Below are positions 8,265 through 17,678 of a stretch of DNA of 64,000 nt, piece after piece. Within the stretch, counting starts at the first letter, position 1. Each line of letters starts with the position of its first letter. The position numbers and the translations under genes are program-made. Under the pieces are notes generated by a model that ran no database searches, was not told the DNA's origin, and was given only the letters and a program-made list of their open reading frames with translations. Source of the stretch: Pseudidiomarina marina (GTDB lineage: Bacteria; Pseudomonadota; Gammaproteobacteria; Enterobacterales; Alteromonadaceae); contig NZ_PIPZ01000002.1 of NCBI RefSeq assembly GCF_003987045.1, positions 310,001 through 374,000 of the forward strand, written 5' to 3'.

Positions 8265-9386
8265 GTGAGTACTAGACTCATCACTGCGCTATTGGCAAGT
8301 ATTCCACTTGCTGCTAGTGCGCAATCGCAGTTGAACCTGACTCAAGGTGTTACCGAGATCAGTCAACGCGTTTACGACCTGCACATGACAATTTTTTACA
8401 TTTGCTGTGTGATAGGTGTCATCGTTTTCGGTGCCATGTTCGTGTCAATGATCTTGCACCGCAAATCGAAAGGCCACAAACCAGCTACGTTCCATGAAAA
8501 CGTAAAAGTTGAGATTCTGTGGACCGTTATCCCATTTTTGATTCTGGTCGGTATGGCCATTCCAGCTACTAAGACACTTTTTGCTATGGAAGACGCGTCT
8601 GAGGCTGAAGTGACTGTATTGGTGACAGGTTCACAGTGGAAGTGGCATTACAAATATTTCGACCGAGATGTCGAATTTTTCAGTTTGCTTGCTACTCGCC
8701 AAGATCAAATCAACAATCGTCTCGACAAAGGCGAAAACTATTTGCTTGAAGTCGACCGCCCACTGGTTATCCCAACCGATACGAAAGTTCGCTTCTTAGT
8801 TACCTCAGATGACGTTATCCACTCGTGGTGGGTACCGGATTTTGCTGTGAAAAAAGACGCTAACCCAGGCTTTATCAACGAAGCTTGGACTAAAGTTGAC
8901 AAGCCGGGCATCTATCGGGGTCAGTGCGCTGAACTTTGCGGTAAAGATCACGGCTTTATGCCAGTTGTGGTTATTGCAAAAGAACCAGCTGAGTATGAAG
9001 CGTGGATAAGCGAACAAGAAGCCATTGCTAAAGCCGAGAAAGAAGAAGAACAACGTCTACTATCTATGTCGATGAGTAAAGAAGAACTCATGGAACTCGG
9101 CGAACGCATTTATCTTGGTAGCTGCGCTGCCTGTCACCAGGCAAATGGTGAAGGTATCCCAGGTGTATTCCCAAGCCTCAAAGGCACCGAAATGGTGATG
9201 AATGATAAAGCTGGTCACATCGACATTGTTGTAAACGGTAAAGCTGGTACGGCTATGCAGGCATTCGGCAATCAGTTGAGCCTGCGTGAATTAGCGGCAG
9301 TTATTACCTACGAGCGCAACGCTTGGGGCAATGATACCGGCGACCTGATTCAGGCCGCTGACGTTAATGACTATTTGAATAATTAA
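8265..9386 (+). CDS. coxB: Cytochrome c oxidase subunit II with fused cytochrome c domain
   Basis: Periplasm-facing subunit that takes electrons from cytochrome c through CuA. GTG start chosen because GAGGAG lies 7 bp upstream and it yields a clean signal peptide ending LAASAQS. An ORF from 8118 would bury that signal. Two transmembrane helices follow, at about residues 38-65 and 85-105. CuA ligands are His186, Cys221, Cys225, His229 and Met232 (RGQCAELCGKDHGFMP). A C-terminal class I cytochrome c domain carries Cys287-Ala-Ala-Cys290-His291, so this is a caa3-type subunit. First gene of the oxidase operon, 373 residues. Confidence 0.96.
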   Translation: MSTRLITALLASIPLAASAQSQLNLTQGVTEISQRVYDLHMTIFYICCVIGVIVFGAMFVSMILHRKSKGHKPATFHENVKVEILWTVIPFLILVGMAIPATKTLFAMEDASEAEVTVLVTGSQWKWHYKYFDRDVEFFSLLATRQDQINNRLDKGENYLLEVDRPLVIPTDTKVRFLVTSDDVIHSWWVPDFAVKKDANPGFINEAWTKVDKPGIYRGQCAELCGKDHGFMPVVVIAKEPAEYEAWISEQEAIAKAEKEEEQRLLSMSMSKEELMELGERIYLGSCAACHQANGEGIPGVFPSLKGTEMVMNDKAGHIDIVVNGKAGTAMQAFGNQLSLRELAAVITYERNAWGNDTGDLIQAADVNDYLNN

Positions 9387-9398
9387 GGGAGACCCGAT

Positions 9399-10985
9399 AT
9401 GAGCACAGTTGCTGGCGAGATGGATCACCACGATCATCACCACCACGCGCCATCGGGTATTACCCGTTGGCTATTCACGACGAACCATAAAGACATTGGC
9501 TCAATGTACTTATGGTTCAGTTTCATCATGTTTTTGGTTGGCGGCTCCATGGCGATGGTTATTCGCGCCGAGTTATTCCAACCAGGCCTACAACTTGTAG
9601 ACCCGCACTTCTTTAACCAAATGACAACCGTTCACGGTCTGATTATGGTGTTTGGTGCGGTTATGCCGGCTTTCACTGGCCTTGCTAACTGGATGGTTCC
9701 AATGATGATTGGTGCCCCAGATATGGCATTGCCGCGGATGAACAACTGGAGCTTCTGGATTCTGCCATTTGCGTTTGCAATCCTGCTTGCATCGTTGTTT
9801 ATGGAAGGCGGTGGTCCGGCTTTCGGTTGGACTTTCTACGCACCACTATCAACCACCTACAGTAGCGACTCAACTGCATTGTTCGTGTTCTCGGTTCACA
9901 TCATGGGTATTTCGTCCATTATGGGCGCGATTAACGTGATTGTTACCATTATGAACATGCGTGCTCCGGGCATGACCTACATGAAGATGCCACTGTTTGT
10001 GTGGACATGGTTTATCACCGCGTTCTTGCTGATTGCGGTAATGCCGGTGCTTGCCGGCGCGGTAACCATGGTGCTCACTGACAAATACTTCGGTACCAGC
10101 TTCTTTGATGCGGCCGGTGGCGGTGACCCAGTGTTGTTCCAGCATATCTTCTGGTTCTTTGGACACCCCGAAGTTTACATCATGATTCTACCGTCATTTG
10201 GTATTATCTCGGCGATTATTCCGGCATTTTCTCGTAAGAAACTGTTCGGTTACTCATCGATGGTATATGCAACAGCAGCCATTGCCGGCTTGAGTTTCAT
10301 TGTTTGGGCGCACCACATGTTCACCACCGGTATGCCAGTTGCGGCGGAGATATTCTTCATGTACGCAACCATGCTGATTTCAGTACCAACTGGGGTGAAG
10401 GTGTTTAACTGGGTTGCCACCATGTGGCGGGGTTCAATTAGTTTTGAAACACCGATGTTGTTTGCCCTCGCGTTCGTGATTCTATTCACCATTGGCGGCT
10501 TCTCAGGCTTGATGCTCGCGATTACTCCAGTGGACTTCCAGTATCACGACACCTATTTCGTGGTGGCACATTTCCACTATGTATTGGTGAGCGGTGCAAT
10601 CTTCTCGATTATGGCGGCAGCTTACTACTGGTTACCAAAATGGACGGGGTACATGTACGACGAAACCTTAGCGAAATGGCACTTCTGGTGCTCGCTAATT
10701 TCCGTCAACGTACTGTTCTTCCCAATGCACTTTGCTGGTCTTGCAGGTATGCCACGTCGTATCCCTGACTACTCACTGCAATTCGCGGATATTAACCAGA
10801 TCGTTAGTATTGGCGGCTTCGCATTTGGTTTATCCCAATTGATATTCCTCTGGGTGGTTATCAAATGTGTACGCGGCGGTGAGAAAGCACCAGCGAAACC
10901 ATGGGAAGGTGCAGAAGGTCTCGAGTGGACAGTGCCGTCACCGGCGCCATACCACACCTTTGAAACACCACCTGAGGTGAAGTAG
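9399..10985 (+). CDS. coxA: Cytochrome c oxidase subunit I
   Basis: Catalytic subunit of a heme-copper oxidase (aa3/caa3 type) that reduces O2 to water and pumps protons. At 528 residues and 12 predicted helices it is full length. Heme a ligand His in [11 protein letters not shown]; CuB site [12 protein letters not shown] with its cross-linking Tyr and the HH pair in WAHHMFTTG; heme a/a3 ligands in [13 protein letters not shown]. The N-terminus has a histidine-rich stretch (DHHDHHHH) before the first helix. Starts 12 bp after coxB; ctaG follows after 2 bp. Confidence 0.98.
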   Translation: MSTVAGEMDHHDHHHHAPSGITRWLFTTNHKDIGSMYLWFSFIMFLVGGSMAMVIRAELFQPGLQLVDPHFFNQMTTVHGLIMVFGAVMPAFTGLANWMVPMMIGAPDMALPRMNNWSFWILPFAFAILLASLFMEGGGPAFGWTFYAPLSTTYSSDSTALFVFSVHIMGISSIMGAINVIVTIMNMRAPGMTYMKMPLFVWTWFITAFLLIAVMPVLAGAVTMVLTDKYFGTSFFDAAGGGDPVLFQHIFWFFGHPEVYIMILPSFGIISAIIPAFSRKKLFGYSSMVYATAAIAGLSFIVWAHHMFTTGMPVAAEIFFMYATMLISVPTGVKVFNWVATMWRGSISFETPMLFALAFVILFTIGGFSGLMLAITPVDFQYHDTYFVVAHFHYVLVSGAIFSIMAAAYYWLPKWTGYMYDETLAKWHFWCSLISVNVLFFPMHFAGLAGMPRRIPDYSLQFADINQIVSIGGFAFGLSQLIFLWVVIKCVRGGEKAPAKPWEGAEGLEWTVPSPAPYHTFETPPEVK

Positions 10986-10987
10986 TC

Positions 10988-11590
10988 ATGACTACCAATA
11001 GCCCAACACCAAACCCAACACCGCGCGCAGACAATGCGCGCGTCGTAAGACGCTTGCTCTTTGTGGTCGTCGGCATGTTTGGTTTCGGCTTTGCACTGGT
11101 GCCGCTGTACGAGGTGTTCTGCGATATTACTGGATTCAACGGCCGCACTAAGAATGAACAAGCCGCCGCGAATACACGTAGTGTCGACACCTCGCGCACC
11201 ATTAATGTGCAATTTATAACTCGGGTTAACAAAGGAATGCCGTGGGGTTTCGAACCGGAAGTAAAGTCAGTTCGTGTCCATCCGGGCGAAACGAAAGTCG
11301 TGAATTTCTTGGCACGCAATCCAACCGGGCAAAATATGGTCGCGCAAGCGATTCCATCGGTTGCTCCGGGCGAGGCGGGTTTGTATTTAAACAAAACCGA
11401 ATGCTTTTGCTTTAACCAACAGCCACTTGCTGCCGGTGCGGATACAAAAATGCCAATGCAGTTCTACTTAGACCCTGACATTCCTAAACACATACACACG
11501 TTGACTTTGTCATACACCATGTACGATATGACAGCCAATGCTCAACCGGATGTTATTGCTTCGTTTGAAGCGGCAACATCGGCAGACTGA
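10988..11590 (+). CDS. ctaG: Cytochrome c oxidase assembly protein CtaG/Cox11
   Basis: Membrane-anchored copper chaperone that delivers Cu to the CuB site of subunit I. One N-terminal transmembrane helix (residues 21-41) is followed by a periplasmic beta-sandwich. The copper-binding pair is Cys139 and Cys141 in TECFCFNQQ. The family blocks FCDITGFNGRT and MPWGFEP are present. Length 200 residues. Placed between subunits I and III, as in many proteobacterial oxidase operons. Confidence 0.96.
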   Translation: MTTNSPTPNPTPRADNARVVRRLLFVVVGMFGFGFALVPLYEVFCDITGFNGRTKNEQAAANTRSVDTSRTINVQFITRVNKGMPWGFEPEVKSVRVHPGETKVVNFLARNPTGQNMVAQAIPSVAPGEAGLYLNKTECFCFNQQPLAAGADTKMPMQFYLDPDIPKHIHTLTLSYTMYDMTANAQPDVIASFEAATSAD

Positions 11591-11601
11591 GGATTCGTTT
11601 T

Positions 11602-12483
11602 ATGGCACAACAACACGAAAAATATTATGTACCGGCCTCAAGTCCGTGGCCTATTGTGGGTGCAATTGGACTCGGCTTGATTGCCTTCGGTGCAGGCCAC
11701 ACCGTTATTGACATGAAAAATGAAGCCGCCGACGGCTGGGGCTCAAACGTTCTTTTTGGCGGCATTGCCGTAATGATTGTGATGTTATTTGGTTGGTTTC
11801 GCGATCAAATCAATGAGTCAATGTCTGGCTTATACAGCAATCAACTCGGCCATTCGTACCGTCAAGGTATGAGCTGGTTTATCTTCTCGGAAATTATGTT
11901 CTTCGCTGCGTTTTTTGGCGCCTTGTTCTATGCCCGCGTTATTGCTGTTGAATGGCTTGGCGGCGCGAGTAACAATGCCATGACAAACGAAGTGCTGTGG
12001 CCTGGTTTTGAAGCACATTGGCCACTGACACAAACGCCAGGCGGCACCGAGTCAGGTGCAATGGGTTGGATGGGCTTACCACTCTACAACACCATTATTC
12101 TGATTGTCTCGAGTGTTACCTGTCATTTTGCTCACGTAGGCCTCGAGAAGAATAACCGGAAACAACTCACCGTTTGGCTCGGTATCACCATTATTCTCGG
12201 CTGTATCTTCCTGTACTTACAAGGTGCAGAGTACGTGCACGCGTATGAAGAACTTGGTTTGACGCTCGATTCAGGCATTTACGGTAACACTTTCTACATG
12301 CTCACCGGATTCCACGGTATGCACGTTACCCTCGGTACCTTGATGCTAATCATCATGTTCCTACGTGTTATCAAAGGCCACTTCACGCCAGACAATCACT
12401 TTGCTTTCCAAGCAACGAGCTGGTACTGGCACTTTGTTGATGTGGTATGGGTTTGCTTGTTTATCTTTGTGTACGTTTTATAA
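11602..12483 (+). CDS. coxC: Cytochrome c oxidase subunit III
   Basis: Seven-helix accessory subunit of the oxidase complex. It is recognised by EKYYVPASSPWPIVGAIGLG at the start, FIFSEIMFFAAFFGALFYAR in the middle and the C-terminal FHGMHVTLGT and SWYWHFVDVVWVCLF. At 293 residues it is full length. It ends the first oxidase transcription block. A 12-bp hairpin begins 26 bp after the stop. Confidence 0.97.
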   Translation: MAQQHEKYYVPASSPWPIVGAIGLGLIAFGAGHTVIDMKNEAADGWGSNVLFGGIAVMIVMLFGWFRDQINESMSGLYSNQLGHSYRQGMSWFIFSEIMFFAAFFGALFYARVIAVEWLGGASNNAMTNEVLWPGFEAHWPLTQTPGGTESGAMGWMGLPLYNTIILIVSSVTCHFAHVGLEKNNRKQLTVWLGITIILGCIFLYLQGAEYVHAYEELGLTLDSGIYGNTFYMLTGFHGMHVTLGTLMLIIMFLRVIKGHFTPDNHFAFQATSWYWHFVDVVWVCLFIFVYVL

Positions 12484-12508
12484 CGTAAAACGAATTGTAG
12501 TAACTAAC

Positions 12509-12537
12509 GCCGTACTGGCGTAAAACGTCAGTACGGC
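12509..12537. terminator. Hairpin at the coxC / DUF2909 convergent ends
   Basis: GCCGTACTGGCG and CGTCAGTACGGC pair over 12 bp, 11 of them Watson-Crick and one G-U, around a TAAAA loop. It overlaps the stop codon of the minus-strand gene. No U-tract follows on either strand, so termination strength is uncertain. Confidence 0.5.
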
Positions 12538-12743
12538 CGCGGATTTGGCACCAGTACACCGGAAGCCAGCAGTATCACGATCACCACAATGGCAATAGCT
12601 GAAAACAGCACACGTTGTCCCAAGTACTTTGTCATTGATGGTTTGGTCGGGTCGTTACGCAGCATTGCAAATAATGCACGAAACAAATTAACGACCATAA
12701 ATAACATGAGTAGTACCAATATGATTTTTGCAGTAATGACCAT
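12528..12743 (-). CDS. DUF2909 family twin-helix membrane protein
   Basis: Small membrane protein of 71 residues with two hydrophobic helices separated by a short charged loop (LRNDPTKPSMTKYLGQR). This matches the DUF2909 pattern found beside cytochrome oxidase genes in many gammaproteobacteria. The ATG at 12743 is preferred over a GTG three bases upstream because AGGAAG lies 5 bp before it. It is antisense to the oxidase genes and divergent from surf1. Function unknown; a role in oxidase assembly is only suggested by location. Confidence 0.82.
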   Translation of the reverse strand: MVITAKIILVLLMLFMVVNLFRALFAMLRNDPTKPSMTKYLGQRVLFSAIAIVVIVILLASGVLVPNPRPY

Positions 12744-12781
12744 CACAGCTTCCTATCGAGTAATTGTGGGCAGGGTTTACC

Positions 12782-13507
12782 ATGCGTAAAAGTAAACTCA
12801 TTGCGACAGTGCTCACTGTGCTGGCAATTACAATTTTGGTCAAGCTTGGATTCTGGCAACTTGACCGCGCCAATGAAAAAGAACAACTCTTCGCCGACTA
12901 CGAAGCTCGGCAATCCACTCCGATAGACCTGAATCATTCAGATGAACCGTTCAATGATATCGTCCGCTATGCTGAAGTGTCCGTCGCAGGTACATTTTTA
13001 GAAAACTACTTACTACTTGATAATCAAATATTGGAAGGCCAGGCGGGCTACCAGGTTATTGGCCTCCTTGACGTTGAATTCCCAGCCGGTCGCAGCGGCA
13101 TTGTGATGGTAAACATGGGCTGGGTGCCTTGGGGGCAAGACCGACAGCAACTGCCGCAGGTAGCACTCCCTCAAGGTAAAGTAACCGTCGACGGACTATT
13201 CTATAAGCCAGAGCTAACCGAAGTATGGGGGGCGGGAGAAACCTATGTTGAAGCCAATCGCTGGCCGGTTCGTGTTACCCAACTGGACGCCAAGGCAATA
13301 AGCGAAGCAACACAACTTCCCATTGAGCCCTATGTGGTGCTACTCTCAGAAACTGCTGAGTTTGGGTGGCCACGCCAATGGCAACCGCAAGTCATGACAC
13401 CTTCAAAACATCGAGCCTACGCAATGCAATGGTTTTCGCTAGCGCTCGCATGTTTATTGGTATTTTGGTTTGCCAGCCGTTCCAAAAAAATAACAACAGA
13501 GGAATGA
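12782..13507 (+). CDS. SURF1 family cytochrome oxidase assembly protein
   Basis: Inner-membrane factor for insertion of heme a into subunit I. The N-terminal helix is followed by the family signature LGFWQLDRANEKEQL. A large periplasmic domain contains NMGWVPWG, and the C-terminal helix is preceded by HRAYAMQWFSLALA. The ATG at 12782 is preferred over a TTG at 12764 because CAGGG lies about 6 bp upstream. It has 241 residues. The stop overlaps an ATG of the next gene, so the assembly-factor genes form a tight operon. Confidence 0.93.
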   Translation: MRKSKLIATVLTVLAITILVKLGFWQLDRANEKEQLFADYEARQSTPIDLNHSDEPFNDIVRYAEVSVAGTFLENYLLLDNQILEGQAGYQVIGLLDVEFPAGRSGIVMVNMGWVPWGQDRQQLPQVALPQGKVTVDGLFYKPELTEVWGAGETYVEANRWPVRVTQLDAKAISEATQLPIEPYVVLLSETAEFGWPRQWQPQVMTPSKHRAYAMQWFSLALACLLVFWFASRSKKITTEE

Positions 13508-13509
13508 CC

Positions 13510-14052
13510 ATGACGAACGTAAAACGATCGCGAGCAACGCTAATTGGTGTCGTACTCGCATTTTTAATTCCTGTCATTGGCGCAAAACTCGTTCTTGATC
13601 AAAATTGGTATCAAGGCGCAGTGACAAACAAGGGCACCATGTTAGTGCCACCGATTGAGCTTGGCGATTTAAACTCAGTACTACCTGAAGGATGGCGTGT
13701 AGCCCTAGTTGATGATGGAAATTGCAGCGACGCATGCATGCAAGGGTTATATGCCATGAATCAATTAGATGTCGCCCTTGGCAAAGAGACCGACCGCGTT
13801 AACCCGATTCTTATTACCGCTACCGGTACCACGCTCGATTTAACCAACGTACCACTTGTAAAACATATCGAAAATGGCGATTTAGAACTTGCTGTAACCC
13901 AATTACCTGCTCATAACCTCTTCATTATCGACCCGCTTGGTAATGTGGTGTTGCATTACCCAACGCATGCTGACGAAGAAGCAATGCGGGCGGAAGCGAA
14001 GAATCTACTCGCCGATCTTCGCACATTGTTGAAACTCTCAAAGGTAGGTTAG
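13510..14052 (+). CDS. Membrane-anchored SCO-like protein of the oxidase operon
   Basis: Hypothetical protein of a type commonly found between surf1 and ctaA. One N-terminal helix (residues 9-30) is followed by a thioredoxin-like domain. I see Cys72-x3-Cys76 in DDGNCSDACMQG and His135 in LPAHNLFIIDPLGNVVLHY. Placement matches the CxxxC and His copper ligands of SCO1 proteins, compared with the true SCO at 16009. The start at 13510 has AGAGG at a good distance. An ATG at 13504 overlaps the surf1 stop but has no room for a ribosome site. Role in copper or thiol handling is inferred. Confidence 0.75.
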   Translation: MTNVKRSRATLIGVVLAFLIPVIGAKLVLDQNWYQGAVTNKGTMLVPPIELGDLNSVLPEGWRVALVDDGNCSDACMQGLYAMNQLDVALGKETDRVNPILITATGTTLDLTNVPLVKHIENGDLELAVTQLPAHNLFIIDPLGNVVLHYPTHADEEAMRAEAKNLLADLRTLLKLSKVG

Positions 14053-14056
14053 AGCT

Positions 14057-15031
14057 ATGCGTACGTTTGTCAAAATCAGTGTTTTATTGGCATTTGTAGT
14101 GATTGTTCTTGGTGCGTATACGCGCTTAACCGACGCCGGCTTGGGTTGTCCAGACTGGCCAGGTTGTTATGGCGAGTTAACGGTGCCAAAAGATGCCGAG
14201 AAAGCCGTCGAGCTGTTCCCACACGCACCGCTCGAATCACAGAAAGCATGGAATGAAATGATTCATCGCTATGCGGCCGGAACCTTAGGCTTGGTAATTC
14301 TTGCTATTACAATTGCCGCATTTGTGCGCCGTCGTCACGACCCTTCCCAACCGGTTGGGTTACCCGTATTTTTGCTTGCATTAGTCACATTCCAAGCCGC
14401 ACTCGGTATGTGGACTGTCACTATGAATTTACAGCCGTTGATCGTTATGGGACACCTGTTGGGTGGCTTTACGACCATTTCACTGCTGTACTTACTCCAA
14501 TTGCGACTTGAACGCGTGCATATGCCACTAGGTGATTCGAAAATGCGGTCGCTACGCGGTTTTGCGCTATTCGCACTTATTGTCGTTTTCGGACAAATTG
14601 CGCTTGGCGGTTGGGTTGCCGCTAACTATGCAGCAATGGCATGCACCGAATTGCCGTTCTGCGAAGGTAATTGGGGTGAACGTCTTGATTTCGCCGGTGC
14701 GTTTTCTGTACCAGCAGCTGACACTTATCAATATGGTGCGCACGATTACGCTGAGCGAATGACGATGCACGTTGCACATCGGTTTGGCGCGTACTTCACC
14801 ACCGTTGTAGTCGGACTTCTATTGTGGCTAGGCTATCGTCGCACTCAAACCCAAGTCATTCGCAGCAGTTTAAATTGGGTAGCGGTGGCACTGGTGGTGC
14901 AGTTAGCGCTCGGTTTTAGCAACGTCATTTTCATGTTGCCACTGAAAGTCGCTGTTGCACACAACGCAGTTGGCGCCTTACTACTGCTCAGCTTAATTGG
15001 ATTAAATTATAAGATCGCTCGCAATGCATGA
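14057..15031 (+). CDS. ctaA: Heme A synthase (COX15/CtaA)
   Basis: Eight-helix membrane enzyme that oxidises the methyl group of heme O to make heme A. Signatures are [21 protein letters not shown] near the N-terminus, the heme-ligand His in [13 protein letters not shown], and a second half repeating the pattern with [15 protein letters not shown] and [10 protein letters not shown]. Length 324 residues. Its stop overlaps the ATG of ctaB, linking the two steps of heme A synthesis. Confidence 0.95.
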   Translation: MRTFVKISVLLAFVVIVLGAYTRLTDAGLGCPDWPGCYGELTVPKDAEKAVELFPHAPLESQKAWNEMIHRYAAGTLGLVILAITIAAFVRRRHDPSQPVGLPVFLLALVTFQAALGMWTVTMNLQPLIVMGHLLGGFTTISLLYLLQLRLERVHMPLGDSKMRSLRGFALFALIVVFGQIALGGWVAANYAAMACTELPFCEGNWGERLDFAGAFSVPAADTYQYGAHDYAERMTMHVAHRFGAYFTTVVVGLLLWLGYRRTQTQVIRSSLNWVAVALVVQLALGFSNVIFMLPLKVAVAHNAVGALLLLSLIGLNYKIARNA

Positions 15032-15981
15032 GCGGCGGGGTACGGCAGATGACAGAACAAGTACAACTAGCAAGCGCCGATGAAGCGCTTGCCGCAACCT
15101 ATAAAAAACATGCCAGCTGGCGTGACTATTTAACCTTAACCAAGCCGAATGTGGTGCTACTGCTATTGCTCACGGCCTTGGTAGGCATGTGTTTAGCCTC
15201 TCCCACTTGGGTGCCGTGGCAAATTATGGTTCCTGGTCTGATTGGAATCGGCTTCATGTCTGGTTCTGCCGCTGCAGTGAATCATTTAGTTGACCGACAT
15301 ATCGATGCACGCATGGCTCGCACCTTGCGACGTCCGCTTCCATCAGGTGCCTTGTCGCCTCGCCGCGTATTAACCTTCGCCGCAGTGCTTGGCGCGTTAG
15401 GTTTTGCGGTTTTAGCTCTTTGGGTCAATATGCTAACGGCTTGGTTAACACTTGCTAGCCTAGTGGGCTACGCCATTGTTTACACCATGTACCTGAAGCG
15501 TGCGACACCGCAAAATATTGTCATTGGCGGTCTCGCTGGCGCGGCACCACCACTGTTAGGGTGGACCGCAGTCACCAACGAAATTCACCCGTTCGCAATA
15601 TTACTGGTGATGATTGTGTTCACGTGGACGCCGCCGCATTTCTGGGCTTTAGCAGTTCACCGTGCGAAGGATTACGCGAAAGCTGATATTCCAATGCTGC
15701 CGGTCACGCATGGCATCGAATTCACGAAAACATGTATTCTGCTCTATACCATTTTATTAGGTGTGGTGTGCTTGTTACCGTACATTATTGGTATGTCGGG
15801 TGTTATCTATTTGATTGGCTCAACCATTCTAAGTATTTGGTTCTTAGTTTACGCGTGGAAGTTGAAGTTTTCGCCAAGTAAGTTAACCGCTTTTAATATG
15901 TTCAAATTCTCAATTTGGCAGTTATTCGGATTATTCATTCTTTTGTTAGCGGACCACTACTTAGTCACGCCAGCGTTTTAA
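15028..15981 (+). CDS. ctaB: Protoheme IX farnesyltransferase (heme O synthase)
   Basis: Membrane prenyltransferase that adds farnesyl to heme B to give heme O. Asp-rich substrate motif: [20 protein letters not shown]. The family block [15 protein letters not shown] and [16 protein letters not shown] follow. The ATG at 15028 overlaps the ctaA stop. Another ATG at 15049 is also possible, since GGGGT lies upstream of it. The length is 317 residues from the first start. The neighbouring ctaA supports the ctaB/cyoE assignment. Confidence 0.95.
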   Translation: MSGGVRQMTEQVQLASADEALAATYKKHASWRDYLTLTKPNVVLLLLLTALVGMCLASPTWVPWQIMVPGLIGIGFMSGSAAAVNHLVDRHIDARMARTLRRPLPSGALSPRRVLTFAAVLGALGFAVLALWVNMLTAWLTLASLVGYAIVYTMYLKRATPQNIVIGGLAGAAPPLLGWTAVTNEIHPFAILLVMIVFTWTPPHFWALAVHRAKDYAKADIPMLPVTHGIEFTKTCILLYTILLGVVCLLPYIIGMSGVIYLIGSTILSIWFLVYAWKLKFSPSKLTAFNMFKFSIWQLFGLFILLLADHYLVTPAF

Positions 15982-16008
15982 ATACATTTAGATTTCGGAG
16001 TAAGCGGT

Positions 16009-16632
16009 ATGCAAAAACTACTCATTAGCGTTGTTGCCCTCATTGCCTTGGTTGCTGGTGTGGTTATATACAACACGCTACCCAAACCGCAGCCTCAGGC
16101 GCTAGTTTATGACCCGCCGCGTGCACTTGAATCGTTTACACTGGAAAGTTCTTTAGGTCGTGATGTCACTAACGACAACCTAAAGGGCCAATGGACCTTG
16201 CTATTTACGGGCTATACCTTTTGCCCCGATATTTGCCCAACAACAATGGCCGATCTACGCAAAGCCCTACCGCAACTCACAAAGCATACCGAGTTACCGG
16301 TACGCGTATGGATGATTTCGGTTGACCCACAACGTGACACAGTGAAACGCGTTACCGATTACGCTTCATTTTTTGGAGAAGAGTTTGTGGGTATTCGTGC
16401 GGAGCATCCACAGCTATATCCGTTTGTGAATGGCCTTGGTTTGATGTATTCGATTCCTGAAGAAGGCGAAACTGACTACTTAGTGAACCACAGTGCGGCC
16501 ATTGTTTTGGTCAACCCTAATGGCGAACGCCAAGCGATTTTTAAAGCTGAACATGTGATGGGCGAAGTACCAACCGTGAACATGGACACCATGGCCACCG
16601 ACTTCGCCATCATTGCCTCGAGCTTTAACTAA
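16009..16632 (+). CDS. SCO1/SenC family copper chaperone
   Basis: Membrane-anchored thioredoxin-fold protein that loads copper into the CuA site of subunit II. An N-terminal helix (about residues 4-22) is followed by the copper motif FTGYTFCPDICPTTMADLR with Cys72 and Cys76. The third ligand is His161 in YLVNHSAAIVLVNPNG. Length 207 residues. Last gene of the oxidase assembly operon. The stop overlaps the end of the minus-strand deacetylase gene by 4 bp. Confidence 0.95.
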   Translation: MQKLLISVVALIALVAGVVIYNTLPKPQPQALVYDPPRALESFTLESSLGRDVTNDNLKGQWTLLFTGYTFCPDICPTTMADLRKALPQLTKHTELPVRVWMISVDPQRDTVKRVTDYASFFGEEFVGIRAEHPQLYPFVNGLGLMYSIPEEGETDYLVNHSAAIVLVNPNGERQAIFKAEHVMGEVPTVNMDTMATDFAIIASSFN

Positions 16633-17678
16633 TCGGGCCAACGGCCTTTTTGATCAGCGCGAATAAATGGGTGCGAATACCAATAAAAGCGCCCTTGCTG
16701 TGAGAAACTCGGCACCGTGCAATTAACCCGCGAACGACCAACTGGAAGTTCTTTTTTAAGTTGCACGGTGAACGTATTACCTTCCCATTGCGGTTGCAAA
16801 ACATCGCCGCCAGCAAAGCAATTCATCTGATTTGGATTGAAATCATCAATCGAAGTGACTTCGACACGAAATGACGGAGTAACTTCATCCGGTGCCACCA
16901 ACATCGCTTTAGGTTCGGCCGAAACAAGCGGTAATCCTAAGCTTTTCAGCTTGGTCGCTAAGCTTTCAAGATTTGCGTACTGCGCTGAAGCCGGAAAACG
17001 CGGTATTGCGGTGCTTGGACTATGCTGCGTCCACGGGCCTGAGTGCTGACCAAAGGCAATAAAGCCATGCTCTGCCAACATTTCTTCTAATGCCACATCA
17101 TATTCACCATACGGATATGCAAACTGCCGTGGCTGCTCGCCCAATTGTTCATCAATCTCCGCTTGCGCATCGAGCACATCAGCTAACACGCGCTCGCGCC
17201 ATGCTTGCTCTGTTTCGTCTTGATGGCGCCAAGTCATGTGCCAATGACTGTTTGAGTGATTGGCAATATGCGCGCCATACTTTTGCAATTCGCGCAATTG
17301 TTCCCACCCCATATATTGTGACGAAGCTTCCCGCATCAACTTCGGATTCACAAAAATCGTGAACGGATAATTGTATTTTTTAAAGACTTCGAGTCCCTCG
17401 CGATAAACATTGCGCCAGCCATCATCTATGGTAATTGCCGCGGTATATTCCGGTACTGACTTACCGTTCTCGAAGCGTTGTTGAATTTCAGCTAATGATA
17501 ACACCGTAAAATTGTTTTCTTTCAGCCAAGCGAAATGAGCTTCAAGCTCTTCGGCTGTTACCGAAGTGACGCGCGGTGTATCATCACCAATATGATGATA
17601 TTGAAGAATCGCGACGCTACTTGGAGCAGCCCATGCGACGCTACTTAATAGTGCGAATAAGAAAATCATGAAACGCAT
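16629..17678 (-). CDS. Secreted polysaccharide deacetylase family protein
   Basis: NodB-type deacetylase or hydrolase acting on a periplasmic or surface polysaccharide, exact substrate unknown. A signal peptide (MIFLFALLSSVAWAAPS) is followed by the NodB domain. Motif 1 is AAITIDDGWRNVY with the catalytic and metal Asp pair. Motif 2 is HSNSHWHM (metal His residues). FAYPYGEYD follows later. A C-terminal beta-rich extension of about 100 residues is unassigned. 349 residues. The 5' end overlaps the start of the divergent MATE gene by 11 bp. An in-frame ATG at 17669 would reduce that to 2 bp. Confidence 0.88.
   Translation of the reverse strand: MRFMIFLFALLSSVAWAAPSSVAILQYHHIGDDTPRVTSVTAEELEAHFAWLKENNFTVLSLAEIQQRFENGKSVPEYTAAITIDDGWRNVYREGLEVFKKYNYPFTIFVNPKLMREASSQYMGWEQLRELQKYGAHIANHSNSHWHMTWRHQDETEQAWRERVLADVLDAQAEIDEQLGEQPRQFAYPYGEYDVALEEMLAEHGFIAFGQHSGPWTQHSPSTAIPRFPASAQYANLESLATKLKSLGLPLVSAEPKAMLVAPDEVTPSFRVEVTSIDDFNPNQMNCFAGGDVLQPQWEGNTFTVQLKKELPVGRSRVNCTVPSFSQQGRFYWYSHPFIRADQKGRWPD

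Noticed and set aside
10769-11394. Overlapping minus-strand ORFs opposite coxA-ctaG
   Set aside because: They are antisense shadows of strongly supported oxidase genes and show no domains.
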